From Anastrepha obliqua (lineage: Eukaryota > Arthropoda > Insecta > Diptera > Tephritidae), in the NCBI RefSeq assembly GCF_027943255.1, contig NC_072893.1, forward strand, positions 6,634,001 to 6,698,000: a DNA stretch of 64,000 bases. Reading direction: 5' to 3'. Below are positions 34,840 through 45,506 of this stretch, one piece after another. The translations under genes and the position numbers were made by a program. Below the pieces are notes generated by a model. It saw nothing but the letters and a program-made list of their open reading frames with translations, was not told the DNA's origin and searched no databases. Position 1 is the first letter of the stretch, and every line of letters starts with the position of its first letter.

Positions 34840-35170
34840 TATAATTATTATTAGAAGGCCATTACGCACTGCGACCAGAGCTGATCTATTGTGAAAGGCC
34901 TATTTTTGTAACCCTAGGGTTAAACATTTTAGCACAATTTTGGGTTTGTTGTTCCAAAGATTGCATGGAGATACTATGATACCACCAAGGTGATGAAGTC
35001 TCTGTCTGCCCAACGCAGGACATTCACAAAGCACATGATCTGAGCTTTCTATATCCATTTCGCAAAAGCGGTAGACATTGGTCTCAGATAGACCAATATT
35101 ATTTAGATGATACCTCAGGCTGCAGTGACCTTTAAGATATCCTGTTAAAAGACGCAGATCTACTCTGCTT
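34840..35170 (-). pseudogene. I-like LINE C-terminus, relic
   Basis: Minus-strand reading gives RLLTGYLKGHCSLRYHLNNI, then GLSETNVYRFCEMD and IESSDHVLCECPALGRQRLH and HLGG. This is the LTGH...C...SS.H+LCECPAL..R...LG signature of RNase H-bearing LINE C-termini. The knuckle keeps C...C-x-C-P but the first Cys pair is reduced to RFC. The 3' end has a run of attattataatt on the plus strand, which suits a TAA-type tail. The RNase H domain itself is not present. Confidence 0.75.
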
Positions 35171-36060
35171 ATTTGTTACTTAGTAATTTAATGCAAATAT
35201 GTAGATATTATTATAGAACACACAGAATTCTGTGAAACTGATTTATTGTGTTTAATAGTATAGCGTCCAACTGATTTGAACTCTACTGATCCCGCAAATC
35301 TTTCCTTTTCATGACATTTTGGCGCAAGACTGGCGTCACCGACTTTTAAGACGACTTGCCAATGCCGCCACTGTGCCGATATACAGATGTGTGTTTACAA
35401 CGACCACAACAACCCTAGTTCCCTTAACAAAACTAGGATAGCGCTGGGGTGTGCATAGTACGAGTATATATATGTTCCTTTCCTCTGGCCGTACCAGGCT
35501 CAGACGCCTATAAGTTCTTCGCGTTAGAACAGCATTCGATAAGAAAAGGTGTACGAATTTTTGGGAATTAGTCGCGTAAATGACAGGGGTTGGTGGGTCA
35601 TTCCCAGAGTCTGTGCAGATAGCTGCGTAATCTGTATAAAGCGGTGTCAGCTCGAGCACATCTTTTACCCTTAGTCAATTCGCTTTTAGCATATCTTAGA
35701 CAAGTCAATCGATTTTCATTCACATGACAGATGGCAGTTGGCAGTTGGTAGTTAGTTCGTGCAACCGACATGTGGGTTAACTAACCAGACAAATCTGACC
35801 AAGTTGATTAAACAAAATCGAAGTTGCTGGAGTGTCTTTAAATCACGTCAAGTCATATTCTTGTATTGATTTCGCTGCTGTTAGTAGCCAAGTGGCTTTG
35901 CGCTTGACTAATATTTTTGGGTTCGCACCCATTGTGGGCATGAAACATAAAGTGATAGAAAAAGTTGTGCCCGAAAAGCGTTCGGTTTTTGTATTATTAC
36001 AATGGAAGCGCTGCTCATAAAAAAATCAGTTGCCGTTCGAAGTTGATATAAAGCTGTAAA
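35171..36060. other. Unassigned, with short repeat remnants
   Basis: A minus-strand frame at 35336-35659 is open but has no firm motif. It may be a decayed LINE tail. At 35990-36060 the phrase gctgctcataaaaaaatcag followed by ttgccgttcgaagttg resembles a dispersed repeat I recall from fly genomes, but the match is from memory only. Confidence 0.3.
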
Positions 36061-36074
36061 GGTAGGTAGGTATG

Positions 36075-36560
36075 TAGGTGACTCCCCTAGACTGAGAGAG
36101 CCCTCAGACCTCCAACGGACATATATCTACAGCTATCTATTGATGTAACGGCGAAGGTCGATGGGATTTAGATTGGAGCACTACCACAGGCTGTCGAAGA
36201 AAGGAACGCTCAGCGACTTTAATTGTCTGGCTGCCAAACCAGGACATTTACAAAGAAAGTGCTCAACAGTTTCATGCACTGAAACGTCCACACAACTTCT
36301 ACAATGAGAATTAAATGGTAAACTCAGCATTTCTGCGTTAGTGCCGATCGTCCAATGGCCGATAAATGCAGCCAAGAGTTTGGAAATTGAATGGCGTGGA
36401 GTCCACAGGACTATCTTGGACGTCTTGCGTCCTAATAAAATCAGTTTATACAACAAATTATATTTAAACTTCCAGGCATCTGTCAAAAGTCTACTGTGCG
36501 GCGGCTCATTTCCACATCGCCACTTGTGAAATATACAGTCACCTATACTCATTCCGTTAC
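36075..36560 (-). pseudogene. I-like LINE C-terminus with intact knuckle
   Basis: A single minus-strand frame (36181-36552) reads KLLAAFIGHWTIGTNAEML, then HCRSC and ETVEHFLCKCPGLAARQLK. That is a complete C-x2-C...H-x4-C-x-C knuckle as in I-like LINE ORF2 C-termini. Downstream it continues with SNLNPIDLRRYINR in another frame. The upstream part WRCGNEPPHSRLLTDAWKFK does not look like RNase H, so the copy is truncated. This knuckle is better preserved than those at 7226 or 29786. Confidence 0.75.
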
Positions 36561-37994
36561 ACAGTCCAAGCTAATGGTAGACATCTGCAGTCATCTGGCA
36601 GCACCAGCTGTTTTGAGTGCTTTGCATAATTCCTTCAGCCGTATAATTAAGTAAATTCTGCCAATTTAAGTATTCCAAAATTCACTTCGCGGTTTATTAT
36701 TCTGATGTATTTTTAATTACCAAAGTTAAGGCGCAGCTAATTCTTTGTAAGTTGCCTCTTAGCCATAAAACAAATTAAAACCACACCAGCATTAGGATGA
36801 TAAGGGATGTAAGATGATGTTTTTGACTCAACAATTAAACTGACAATGGGTGCATGACCGCAAAGTTCAGCCACCAAATTCGCTGCTCTGAAGCTGCAAA
36901 AGCCATGCAGACATTTGGTTGAACTGCAGCAGGCGTGTCATTGAATTATTTATAAACAAAAGTCAAGTTCATGCAAGCAAAACCAATTCTTTGTATGTCT
37001 GTATGCTTGTATGTATTTAATTTTTGGCTTCTCGCCATTTTTGCACAACCGCAAAGAACGCGTGGCACAATGAAACAATGCGGCAATAGAAGCAACACAG
37101 CCAATCCAGCAACACAATAATATTAACAGCTGATAAAAGCGCAACAAAACATGAGCGTGGCACATAGCGACAAGAACAATGGCGGCACTAGGCGCACACA
37201 ATCGTAACATTAAAATCCCGACATGTAGCTGATAACGCGCTGATTAGCAACCGTAGCTGCCGCCTGCTGTGCGTCTGGGTAGGCGCTTGAAGCCAAGCTC
37301 TGCAACATGGCTGGCATGAAAAGTTTGTGCTACTTCGCTTTTATGACTCATCCCTCACTCCCATGCCAACAGCTTAATTTCCGCTACCTTCAACTTTAAT
37401 AGTGTCGTAATTTTATATTTTGTCTCTCCCCTCACGATTTATATGGATTCCTTCATTCTTAAAATAATTAAACTCTCGACTTTCAGTTGGCTTTTGTTTA
37501 CGCGAAAGTGTAAATTGGATTATTGTTCTTTGTCTGGCGCCGTTGCCGCCGCTAAGTTTTCGCTTTCGCGTTTGCCAATGTAGTGACGTCATTAGTTTAA
37601 CACCTGTCGCCCGAAGGACTCCTGTATGTATTCATACTCGTACTCGTATGTTATTATTGTTTGTGGTTTGCTTTAATGTGTTTGTTAGTGTTGGTGCTGT
37701 GTGGATGCCACGCGTTTAATGGGCCTCTTTATTGTTGATTTAAATTTTTATTGTTATCTCAACAAATGTTCGCGTACTTGTTGTGTTTATGTAGCCGCAT
37801 ACAACGGCATCGCCAAACAGAGAAAAGGCAAACGGCGTGGGTTGGAATTAAATGAAATATTTTTGTCTGAATATTTGCCGGCTTGCATATTCTTGGCAAT
37901 TCTACACCTTTAAGTGGAAAATTTTACTTTTAACTTTTAATAAGAATTCGCTATTATTAGATGTGAATGTGCAACAACATAAACATTTTAGGTA
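36561..37994. other. No gene recognised, 1.4 kb
   Basis: Unique-looking host non-coding DNA ending at the mariner target site. There are repeated tcatactcgtactcgta strings near 37630. No exon or RNA gene was recognised. Confidence 0.45.
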
Positions 37995-39273
37995 ATAGGA
38001 CTATGAATAAGTTCGTGCGGTTTTTTTCGAAATTTGAAACTTTATTGACGTAAAATGGTTACAAATTTAATATTCAAAGTATTGTCCATCGCTTACTACT
38101 ACTTTTTCCCATCTTTCTTCACGGATTCCCTTTGTGAAAAATTCGGTCGGTTTTGCCGCAATCCACGAATCGATCCATTTTTTGACTTCATCGTAATTAC
38201 GGAAGTGCTGGTCAGCCAGGCCATGTTGCATCGATCGGAAGAGATAGTAATCGGATGGCGCAAGGTCTGGACTATACGGCGGGTGGGGTAGGACATCCCA
38301 TTTGAGCGTTTCTAAGTATGTTTTGACCACTTGTGCAACATGTGGCCGAGCATTGTCATGTTGCAAAATAACTTTGTCGTGTCTATCGGCGTATTGCGGC
38401 CGTTTTTCTCGCAGTGCTCGGCTCAAACGCATCAATTGTCGTCGGTAGACATCCCCCGTAATCGTTTCATTCGGTTTCAGTAGCTCATAATACACAACAC
38501 CCAGCTGGTCCCACCAGATACACAGCATAACCTTCAGGCCATGAATATTCTGCGCCGACGTCGATGTTGAAGCATGGCCAGGGTATCCATACGTTGCCCG
38601 ACGTTTTGGATTGTCGTAATGGACCCACTTTTCATCGCCAGTCACAATTCGATGCAAAAAACCCTTTCTTTTGTGCCGTTGAAGCAGTTGTTCGCATGCC
38701 ATAAAACGGCGTTCAACGTCTCTTGGCTTCAATTCATACGGCACCCAATGGCCTACCTTTCGGATCATTCCCATGGCTTTTAAACGTTTGGAAATGGTTG
38801 ATTGATCAACTCCCAAAGTTTTTGCAACCTCTTCTTGCGTTTGAGCCGGATCTTGATCGAGCAATTCCTCCAATTCGGTATCCATGAACTTTGGCGGCGC
38901 ACCCTCGCGTTCTTCGTCTTCCAAGCCAAAATCACCACTTTTAAAGCGTGCAAACCACTTCTGGCACGTTCGCTCAGCTAGAGCATGCTCACCATAAACT
39001 TCCACCAAGATACGATGACTTTCGGCTGCTTTTTTCTTCATATTAAAATAATGAAGAAGAATTCCCCGCAAAAACACATTATTTGGCACGAAATTCGACA
39101 TTTTCAAGTGTGGTAAAAATATTGTTGTTTACGCTTCAAATAAAAAACTTATACTGACGTTTGTGCCTTACGACAGTAGCTCTCCAATGAATGTTTGGAA
39201 ATGTGGATCGATGGAATAATAATCAAGTTACGCCATCTGTTGTAAAACCGCACGAACTTATTCATAGTCCTCT
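37995..39273 (-). mobile_element. Complete mariner element (DD34D)
   Basis: The element is 1279 bp. TA target duplications lie at 37993-37994 and 39274-39275. The inverted repeats are 30 bp and differ only at the second base (ATA or AGA before GGACTATG). Their inner part is aataagttcgtgcggtttt. The single gene is intact. Length, TA duplication and organisation are as in Mos1-type mariners. Near-identical ends and an open gene suggest recent insertion and possible activity. The subfamily cannot be fixed without a phylogeny. Confidence 0.95.
38067..39107 (-). CDS. Mariner transposase, full length
   Basis: This is the transposase that excises and reinserts the element at TA sites by a cut-and-paste reaction in the nucleus. 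The frame codes for 346 residues from the first ATG. A start at the third codon (MSNFVPN, 39101) gives 344 and fits the known Mos1 start better. The N-terminal half has the paired HTH region (CQKWFARFKSGDF near 48-60, LGVDQSTISKRL near 98-109) and the WVPYEL motif (121-126). The catalytic triad is complete: D158 in TGDEKWV, D251 in QHDNARPH and D286 in YSPDLAPSDY, with 34 residues between the last two. The C-terminus RWEKVV.SDGQYFEY is typical of mariner. There is no frameshift or stop. Introns are not expected. The promoter would lie in the 165 bp between the start codon and the 39273 end. Confidence 0.95.
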   Translation of the reverse strand: MKMSNFVPNNVFLRGILLHYFNMKKKAAESHRILVEVYGEHALAERTCQKWFARFKSGDFGLEDEEREGAPPKFMDTELEELLDQDPAQTQEEVAKTLGVDQSTISKRLKAMGMIRKVGHWVPYELKPRDVERRFMACEQLLQRHKRKGFLHRIVTGDEKWVHYDNPKRRATYGYPGHASTSTSAQNIHGLKVMLCIWWDQLGVVYYELLKPNETITGDVYRRQLMRLSRALREKRPQYADRHDKVILQHDNARPHVAQVVKTYLETLKWDVLPHPPYSPDLAPSDYYLFRSMQHGLADQHFRNYDEVKKWIDSWIAAKPTEFFTKGIREERWEKVVVSDGQYFEY

Positions 39274-39464
39274 TATGTTAAAGAATAATTGGCTCGATGT
39301 GCGTAAAATATTACATTTAAATTGGAACCACACAATACTGAAGTAACAAAAGGATCTAGCAAAAGTTTAAAGTTTTAAAGTAAAATACATTCTGTCAAAA
39401 AAATATCGGGAATTCTTCATTTAAAAAGCGCGCGTTCCAAAAACATAGGTCTACAAGTGAAATA

Positions 39465-39901
39465 AGGTTTTTGCAGAGGCCGAAAAGTCTTGGAAGATTT
39501 GCCCCGATCTAGTCGCCCATCAACGATTTCAACGAATGAAAACGTCGACAAAGTCAAGGAAATGGTGCTGGAAAGCCATCATTTAAGCTTGAGGGAGGTA
39601 GCTCGGAACCTTAGCGTGTCTCACGAATCAATTCTCAACATTTTACACCATCAATTGGGCATGAGATCCGTGGCTGCTCGACTCGTTCCAAGAGAGTTGA
39701 ATTTCTTTCGAAAATTTCATCGGAAGAAGGTGGCTGAAGGCATGCTTGAGCAAGTGAATTCGGACTCAACGTTTATCCAGCGCATCACAACAGGTGATGA
39801 GACGTGGTTATATGAGTTTGACATGCAACCAGGCGGCTGAATGGCGCTATCCACATGAGCCGAAACCCAAAAAACCACGGCAAAATGTGTCGGGGTCAAT
39901 T
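39465..39901 (+). pseudogene. Mariner transposase fragment
   Basis: From about 39465 the plus strand reads FAEGRKVLEDLPRSSRPSTI, then HLSLREVARNLSVSHESIL, LGMRSVAARLVPREL and ITTGDETWLYEFD, which holds the first catalytic Asp. After a stop and frame change come EWRYPHEPKPKKPRQN and VSGS. The order matches DD34D mariners (GRP motif, second HTH, VP.EL, TGDE.W). The sequence differs clearly from the neighbouring complete mariner, so it is another family. The first HTH, the other two Asp residues and both inverted repeats are missing. It stops exactly where a LINE fragment begins on the other strand. Confidence 0.8.
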
Positions 39902-40445
39902 CTGGATAAGTAAGAGTTTAGCCTGCTACAATATCCAGAACGTAATTGTGCCAGTGTTATGCGGGTCTCACGCAGAAGCTGCAGCTTCGATTACGGCATT
40001 CAGTGGACGGGAGCTTAAGAAGGTGGTAACGGTCTCCCGATGAATGTCGTTTAATGTCTGTCTAAACACTGTCTGGTCCAGCAGATGTCTGTTAGTTTTG
40101 TGCTGGATCTCGTCGGCGTAGTTTAATAGGCGGGAGGCGGCTCTGGCTCAAGGAGGCGGCTCTGGCTCAAGGAAGTGTCTGCAAAGGTGAAACCTGCGGT
40201 AGCGCCCTAACAAGAACTGCTTGCTGAGCAGTTTATTGTGCTCCATTACAGGGAGCATCTGTGCCTCATTGTGAAGGTCTTGAACGGGGGATATTAGGAG
40301 GCAACTCGTCGCTGTCCGAATGGTAGTATTTTGGCATGTCTGAAGCTTCATCCACTGCGTGTTACTGCTTCCAGGCGACCAGACACGCGCAGCATAGTTT
40401 AAAACCGGTCGACCGATTGCCTTAGACGTCGATAGCAACAACAGT
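39902..40445 (-). pseudogene. LINE ORF2 C-terminal region
   Basis: The minus-strand frame 40148-40441 reads STSKAIGRPVLNYAARVWSP, then TQWMKLQTCQNTTIRTATSC, LHNEAQMLPVMEHNKLLSKQ and FLLGRYRRFHLCRHFLEPEP. After frame changes it continues with LLNYADEIQ, RQTLNDIHRETVT and LAQLRSGYCSRLN. This is the RT thumb and post-RT region of a Jockey/I-related LINE seen widely in insects. A 19-20 bp unit (aggcggctctggctcaagg) is tandemly duplicated at 40134-40172. The copy ends at 39902 against the mariner fragment. The tail it lacks is present in the related copy at 13151. Confidence 0.75.
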
Positions 40446-41850
40446 TGAGAGAAGATTTAATATTCTTGCATAACCTTAAAAGGAGCAAACAATTAAATTA
40501 ACACTCTCAAAATATCAAATTTCACACACTCTCTGTTGGGCGCAATCTTGTTTCTATCAGTATTGGCTTTTTGCAATATAATCAACTATGCTTAAAAAAA
40601 AACAAAAACAAATAAAACACAAAAATAATAAACATTTAAAAATTGAAATTAAAATAACCAAAACCACTCCAAATGTTGAGGGCTTCTTCCATCCATCGGG
40701 CAATTTGCGATTGCCTCGCTAAAAATAAATAATCAAGGAAGCAAAGTAAAGTTCAACCTTCCAAATGCTTCATTTCTACAACCTAAACTCGTCAATTTTC
40801 TCTCGTCGCAATCTAAAATCAGCACTTTTCGTAATTAAATATTTTTATCAGAGGTCAAAATCATGAAACACGCATTTATTGCCGTTCCAAAATGTATGGA
40901 TTTGTAAGTCTGCCAATGCCAATTACAGTTCAAAAGCCAATTTCAGTTTCATGGGCATATAAATGTTAAAATATTAGCAAATCTTCTTCTTCTTGATTGG
41001 CGCGTTATCAAATTTCACTGCCTTTACTAATACATATAAAGTATTACTCTTGTTCACCACTCTGTTTAATTAATTTCGAAAGACTGACTTGCTATGTAAA
41101 TAATAGCATTCATAAAATACCACACAACGAAGATGAAGCCTTTATTGTAGTTTGAAATCGGCTTGCATTTCCCATTTAAAACTTTAACATTAAAAACAAC
41201 TAAATTCCATGAAATAATTTAAATAAATGAAGTGACGCGTTTCCAAGCACTTCACATTGAACTAAAAATAGCACCTCAAAATCAATAATACATCCACTAG
41301 CCGGATGCTGTCAGGCCAACATCCACTCATTCATGAATTCCTGCATTCTAGCATTCTGCTCACCCGAAGCTCTGCCAGAAGCTTTTGTCAACATAAATAT
41401 ATCCTCAAATAAATATTAACTCATGTATTTACTATTATTATAAGCTCTTTTGATGAGCTGAAACTGAATAGTCAAAACGATGCCAACAATAGAGTATCTG
41501 CTCCACAACAACAAGAAAACACAAGTAATACTAGGAGCCATGAATGCATGAGGATATGTTTTCGCTACAGAATCCACGATTAGTACGTTGATAGTTTTGA
41601 ACAGACTGACATAACAGCTTGACATCCTTTTCACAATTTTATCTGGGCTCCAAAGCTAAGTTGATTAGGTGTGTTCGTTTTTAGGTAACTTTACTAATAA
41701 TTTTTATTTTTAGTTTTTGTAGGGCCAAGTATGAAAAAGACTTAAAATATTGACCTACATCCAAACGTAAAAAATTGCTCTTATTTTTTTCATCCGAAAG
41801 TGTTAACTTGCGTCCACCGATTGAACCAATTATTACCCCACAAAATTTTT
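40446..41850. other. No gene; short RTE-like tail at 40983-41010
   Basis: A/T-rich sequence. At 40983-41010 aatcttcttcttcttgattg and ggcgcgtta, read in reverse, equal the 3' end of the RTE/BovB-like LINE at 14592 (accaatcaagaagaagaat). It is therefore a minimal 3' end copy on the minus strand. Nothing else was recognised. Confidence 0.45.
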
Positions 41851-43345
41851 TAGCGAAAATTTATTCAAATATAGTATTTTTTACTTATACGCTTTTCTAA
41901 CGGTTATTTTTATAGTTAACTAAGTTTATTAGCCATCTGTTATTTTTATAATCGACTTTAATCCATTACATATTCTTATCGATTTATTAATTTTTTATTG
42001 ATTTATTATTTTTATTACCGACTTTTAGTCGCCTACAAATTTTTATCGATTTGAGAATATTACGATATATTTGTTGTTCTTTACTATATACGATTTTGTA
42101 CCGATTATTATTTTAATAATTTTTTTCGATCATTTACCTAAGTTTGCTATCCATTTCTTATTTTTGTTTTCGACTTTTATTAGATGAAACATTTATTAAA
42201 TTTGTAATCGACTTTGAGTCGGTTATATATTTTTATCGATTTATCAATTTTATTATCAGTTTATTATTTTTTCTATCGGCCTTTAATCGATTCTAAATTT
42301 TTATCGATTTGAGAATATTACGATATATTTGTTATTCTTTTCTTTATACGATTTCCCATAGATTATTATTTTTACTTTCTTATCGATAAACTAAGTTTAT
42401 TACCGAATTATTATTTTCATTATCAACTTTTAATCGATTATTAACTTTATGGTTTTACTGCATTCATTATTGGCTTATTATTTTTACTATCAACTTCTAG
42501 CTGATTAAACATTTCTATCGGTTTATTAATTTTATTATCGGCTTATTATTTATACCATTAACTTTCGGCCGATTTAAAAATTTTATCGATTTGAGCAGTT
42601 TACGATATATTTCTTAGTTTTTACTATATACGATTTTTTATCGATTATTTTTAATTTTAATGGATTAACTATTTATTAATTTTACTATGAGTTTATTATT
42701 TTTATCATCGACTTTTGGTCGATTACAAATTCTCATTAATTTGGGAATTCTATAATAAATTTATTATTATTAACGATTAACTAAGTTTATTATCGATCTA
42801 TTATTTTTATTATCGATTCTTAACGACTATTAATTTAATCGTTTTACTACTTTTATTACCGTTTTATATTTTCCAAATTATTATAAATTTTTATCGGTTT
42901 AAGAATTTTATGACATATTTGTTACCTTTTTCTACATTCGATCGTCTATCGATTATTTGTAATTTTTATGGATTAACTAAGTTTTGTATCGATTTAATAA
43001 TTGTATTATGGCATTAATATTTTTTGCCATCGACTTATGGTCGAAATAAAATTATTATCGATTTTAGCATTTTATGATAGATTTGTTATTATTTACTATA
43101 TCCGATTTAATATCGATTATTTTTAATTTTTATATTTAGTTTAACAAAGTTATCGATTTATTATTTTTATTACCGATTATTAACCGACTATTACCTTAAT
43201 CCACTTTTACTACTTTTATTATCGTTTTATATATTTCCAATCGATTATAGATTTTTATCGATTTGAGAATTTTATGGTATATTTGCTACTCTTTCCTACA
43301 TACGATTTTCTATCGACTATTTGTAATTTTTATCGTTTTTTATCG
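41851..43345. repeat. ATCGAT-rich degenerate tandem array
   Basis: The block tttttatcgatttgagaat, then tttacgatatatttgttatt and ctttactatatacgatttt recurs with variation near 42048, 42302, 42585, 42895, 43060 and 43257. Between the copies are stretches of the type ttattatcgactttta and gtcgatta. At least 15 ATCGAT hexamers occur in 1.5 kb, far above what A/T-rich DNA would give by chance. Unit spacing varies (about 150-280 bp), so it is an old array with internal rearrangements. There is no coding potential. Confidence 0.75.
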
Positions 43346-44690
43346 AAAAAGGTAAAATGATACAGTCATAGCTAATGAACACTTAAGTTCCAAATAAATA
43401 TTTTAGTAATTGAAGGAATATTTTCGATAAATGCTTTTGTATAATACAGTTCCCAGAAATAATGCTTTGCTTATTGAATTAATACTAAGTAAAAAAATAA
43501 TAATCACGAAACAGATCTTGGAATTTCGAAGATCATTCAAAACTTATGAAAACTCTGAATGTAACAATGACTTTTAAGAATTATGTTCTTACTGAATTAA
43601 AAATAAAAATGATACTCCCGATATGAATCCCGGGATTTAGGGACTCGTTCTAAATTTCCCGAAACTCTGAATCCAACAATGACTTTTAATATTTCTGTTC
43701 TTAATTCTTTTAATATACAGATAAAAGTAAAATCCCAGGTCGAATCCGAAATATCAGAATCACATTAAAAATATGTAGAGATACAAAAAGGAAAATATTG
43801 GTTTTCCTAGCCCTTACCTCACAAATAAAGCTCATGTGCACAAATATCCGTGAAGAGAGGCTTAGCCAAATACAATGCATTTGCACAACTGTCATAGTCT
43901 GTGTGTATGTGGAATAAGTGTAGCCAAGCAATAACAATAATACTCAAAATATGTACAAATACAATTCGCATCCAACAGCATACGAGCGCATTTCCCTAAA
44001 TTCCCCTCAAGGTAAGTAGCTGTGCCCAACTGTACGCTGTGAGAGTATATGTGTGTGTATGTTGAGCCAAATTTTTTTATCCTATGGCCGGTTATTGCGA
44101 TTGGCAAACTGCGTAATCAAATGTAATCAAAATATTAGCAAATTCGAAGGATCTTTCTGAAAGGATGAGCAAACAATACAAATTAAAAACACACACATAC
44201 ATATATTTAATGGCTGCATATGTACTATTACATTGTGAAACAGTATTAAATTTTTGTATTACGCATGAGAAAATCGATATGTGTGCCATACTCGAGTACT
44301 GTTGGAATAAATTTCGGTTTATTTATGCTTCCACCAGCGTGTGAAAATTTTGTTAAAGAGCTTTACACTTTCACATTCCAAAGGTTGGAAAGATTCTTAT
44401 AAATTTAGAACAGTGTAAGATGTAGTCACATTGGTATCAAGTCAAAGAAAAATATAAAGGAAACATTGGAATGATTTTACTTTACAGTTACTTTGCTTAA
44501 ATATGTGAGAATTATACTATGAACTATTCAATCTTTCATTATGCTTAAAGATTTTCATAAATTCATAAGAGGCTTAAACCAGATAAAAATTGGAAACCAT
44601 TGTAAAAAAAAACGTGCGTGTAGCGTAGTACACATAACAGAAGTGAAACGTTCAAGGCAGACAAAGAAAGAGGGAGAGACCCGAGAGAGA
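43346..44690. other. No gene recognised, 1.3 kb
   Basis: Unique-looking sequence. A short diverged duplication is visible near 43544-43580 and 43665-43700 (gaaactctgaat.caacaatg). No gene or transposon end was recognised. Confidence 0.45.
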
Positions 44691-44692
44691 AT

Positions 44693-44693
<1 letters not shown>

Positions 44694-44732
<39 letters not shown>
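44694..44732. repeat. (GA)n microsatellite
   Basis: An almost pure GA repeat of about 39 bp, directly upstream of the second copy of the dispersed repeat. The open frames through it on both strands are artefacts of the dinucleotide. Confidence 0.95.
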
Positions 44733-44735
<3 letters not shown>

Positions 44736-44785
44736 TTTATATCCAAATAAATTCACAACATTTGCAGAAAATAGGTACAAACAGA

Positions 44786-45389
44786 CAAAATTTACAAAAA
44801 ACGGAGAAGGGTCGACTGGTGCATGTAAACGCCAGACACAAATCGTGGCAACAACGCGCACCACTCCGAGCGCTTATCACCCGCACGAACGCAACGATTC
44901 CAGGACCGCAGCAACGGCACAAACCACAAGGCAATACCAATAAATCCGTCGCCGGAAGGGATAGCACTTTATAGTACGCACAAGCACCAGCCAGGAAAGG
45001 GAAATAAACGCCAAAAAGTAGGCACCAAAAAAAAAAAGCCGCCAACAAATTGTGACCACAAAACGCCCCAAACAGTAGGCACCAAGGAAATATAACGCCA
45101 AAAACTAGGCACCAAAAATATATTTCCTATAAGTTTGCACCAATAAACAAGCGCCAAAAAGTAGGTAGTGTTATTTCACACTAGAAATTAGCAACCACAA
45201 GGAAAAACTTAGGAAAAATAGCCTAAAGTGTATCTATATATAAGGTATAGCTATCTCTCTCCTTTTTCTCTACGTTATATCTTTTTTCTCTCTCGTGGAA
45301 CGAAAATGCCCAAAACGTTGCATGGCCTTGAAATTTTACTCTCCAATCTCGCTCGTCCATCGACGCCTAAGAAGTTTCACTTGAAAAAT
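44786..45389 (+). repeat. Dispersed repeat of unknown class, copy 2
   Basis: Homologous to 4869-5478 over its full length and in the same orientation. The GC-richer 5' block, the cgccaaaaagtaggcacc-type tandem stretch, the CT-rich stretch and the frame MPKTLHGLEILLS are all kept. Small indels are concentrated in the A runs of the tandem stretch. Homology begins at acaaaatttacaaaaa and ends after gtttcactt, 10-20 bp from the same points in copy 1. Confidence 0.75.
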
Positions 45390-45506
45390 TGTAAATCTGA
45401 TAAAAATCCAAATGATTTAAAGTATATAAAAATTGTTCAAAGAGTGTTAAAGGAAAATAAGCTTAGGCGTTTGTTTATTTCTGGCAGGTGTCAGCAGCCT
45501 CGGTAA
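45306..45506 (+). other. Unknown ORF starting in the repeat, possible exon
   Basis: The frame begins at the conserved MPKTLHGLEILLS and, unlike copy 1, stays open for 66 codons (basic, with LKYIKIVQRVLKENKLRRLF). It then meets a stop at the sequence cctcggtaagcaataaag, where ggtaag is a good splice-donor match at the stop. This would fit the first exon of a transposon gene whose later exons are lost or lie further right. No family was recognised. The upstream in-frame ATG at 45228 starts in the CT-rich stretch that is not conserved as protein. Confidence 0.3.

Noticed and set aside
35336..35659. Minus-strand frame of 107 codons as a gene
   Set aside because: There is no recognisable domain, and a VVVVV run stems from gtt-type repeats. 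At most it is a decayed LINE tail.
38574..38783. Plus-strand open frame within the mariner
   Set aside because: It is antisense to the intact transposase gene and has no motif.
44541..44750. Open frames rich in Arg-Glu or Leu-Ser across the GA repeat
   Set aside because: They are produced by the dinucleotide repeat and have no other support.
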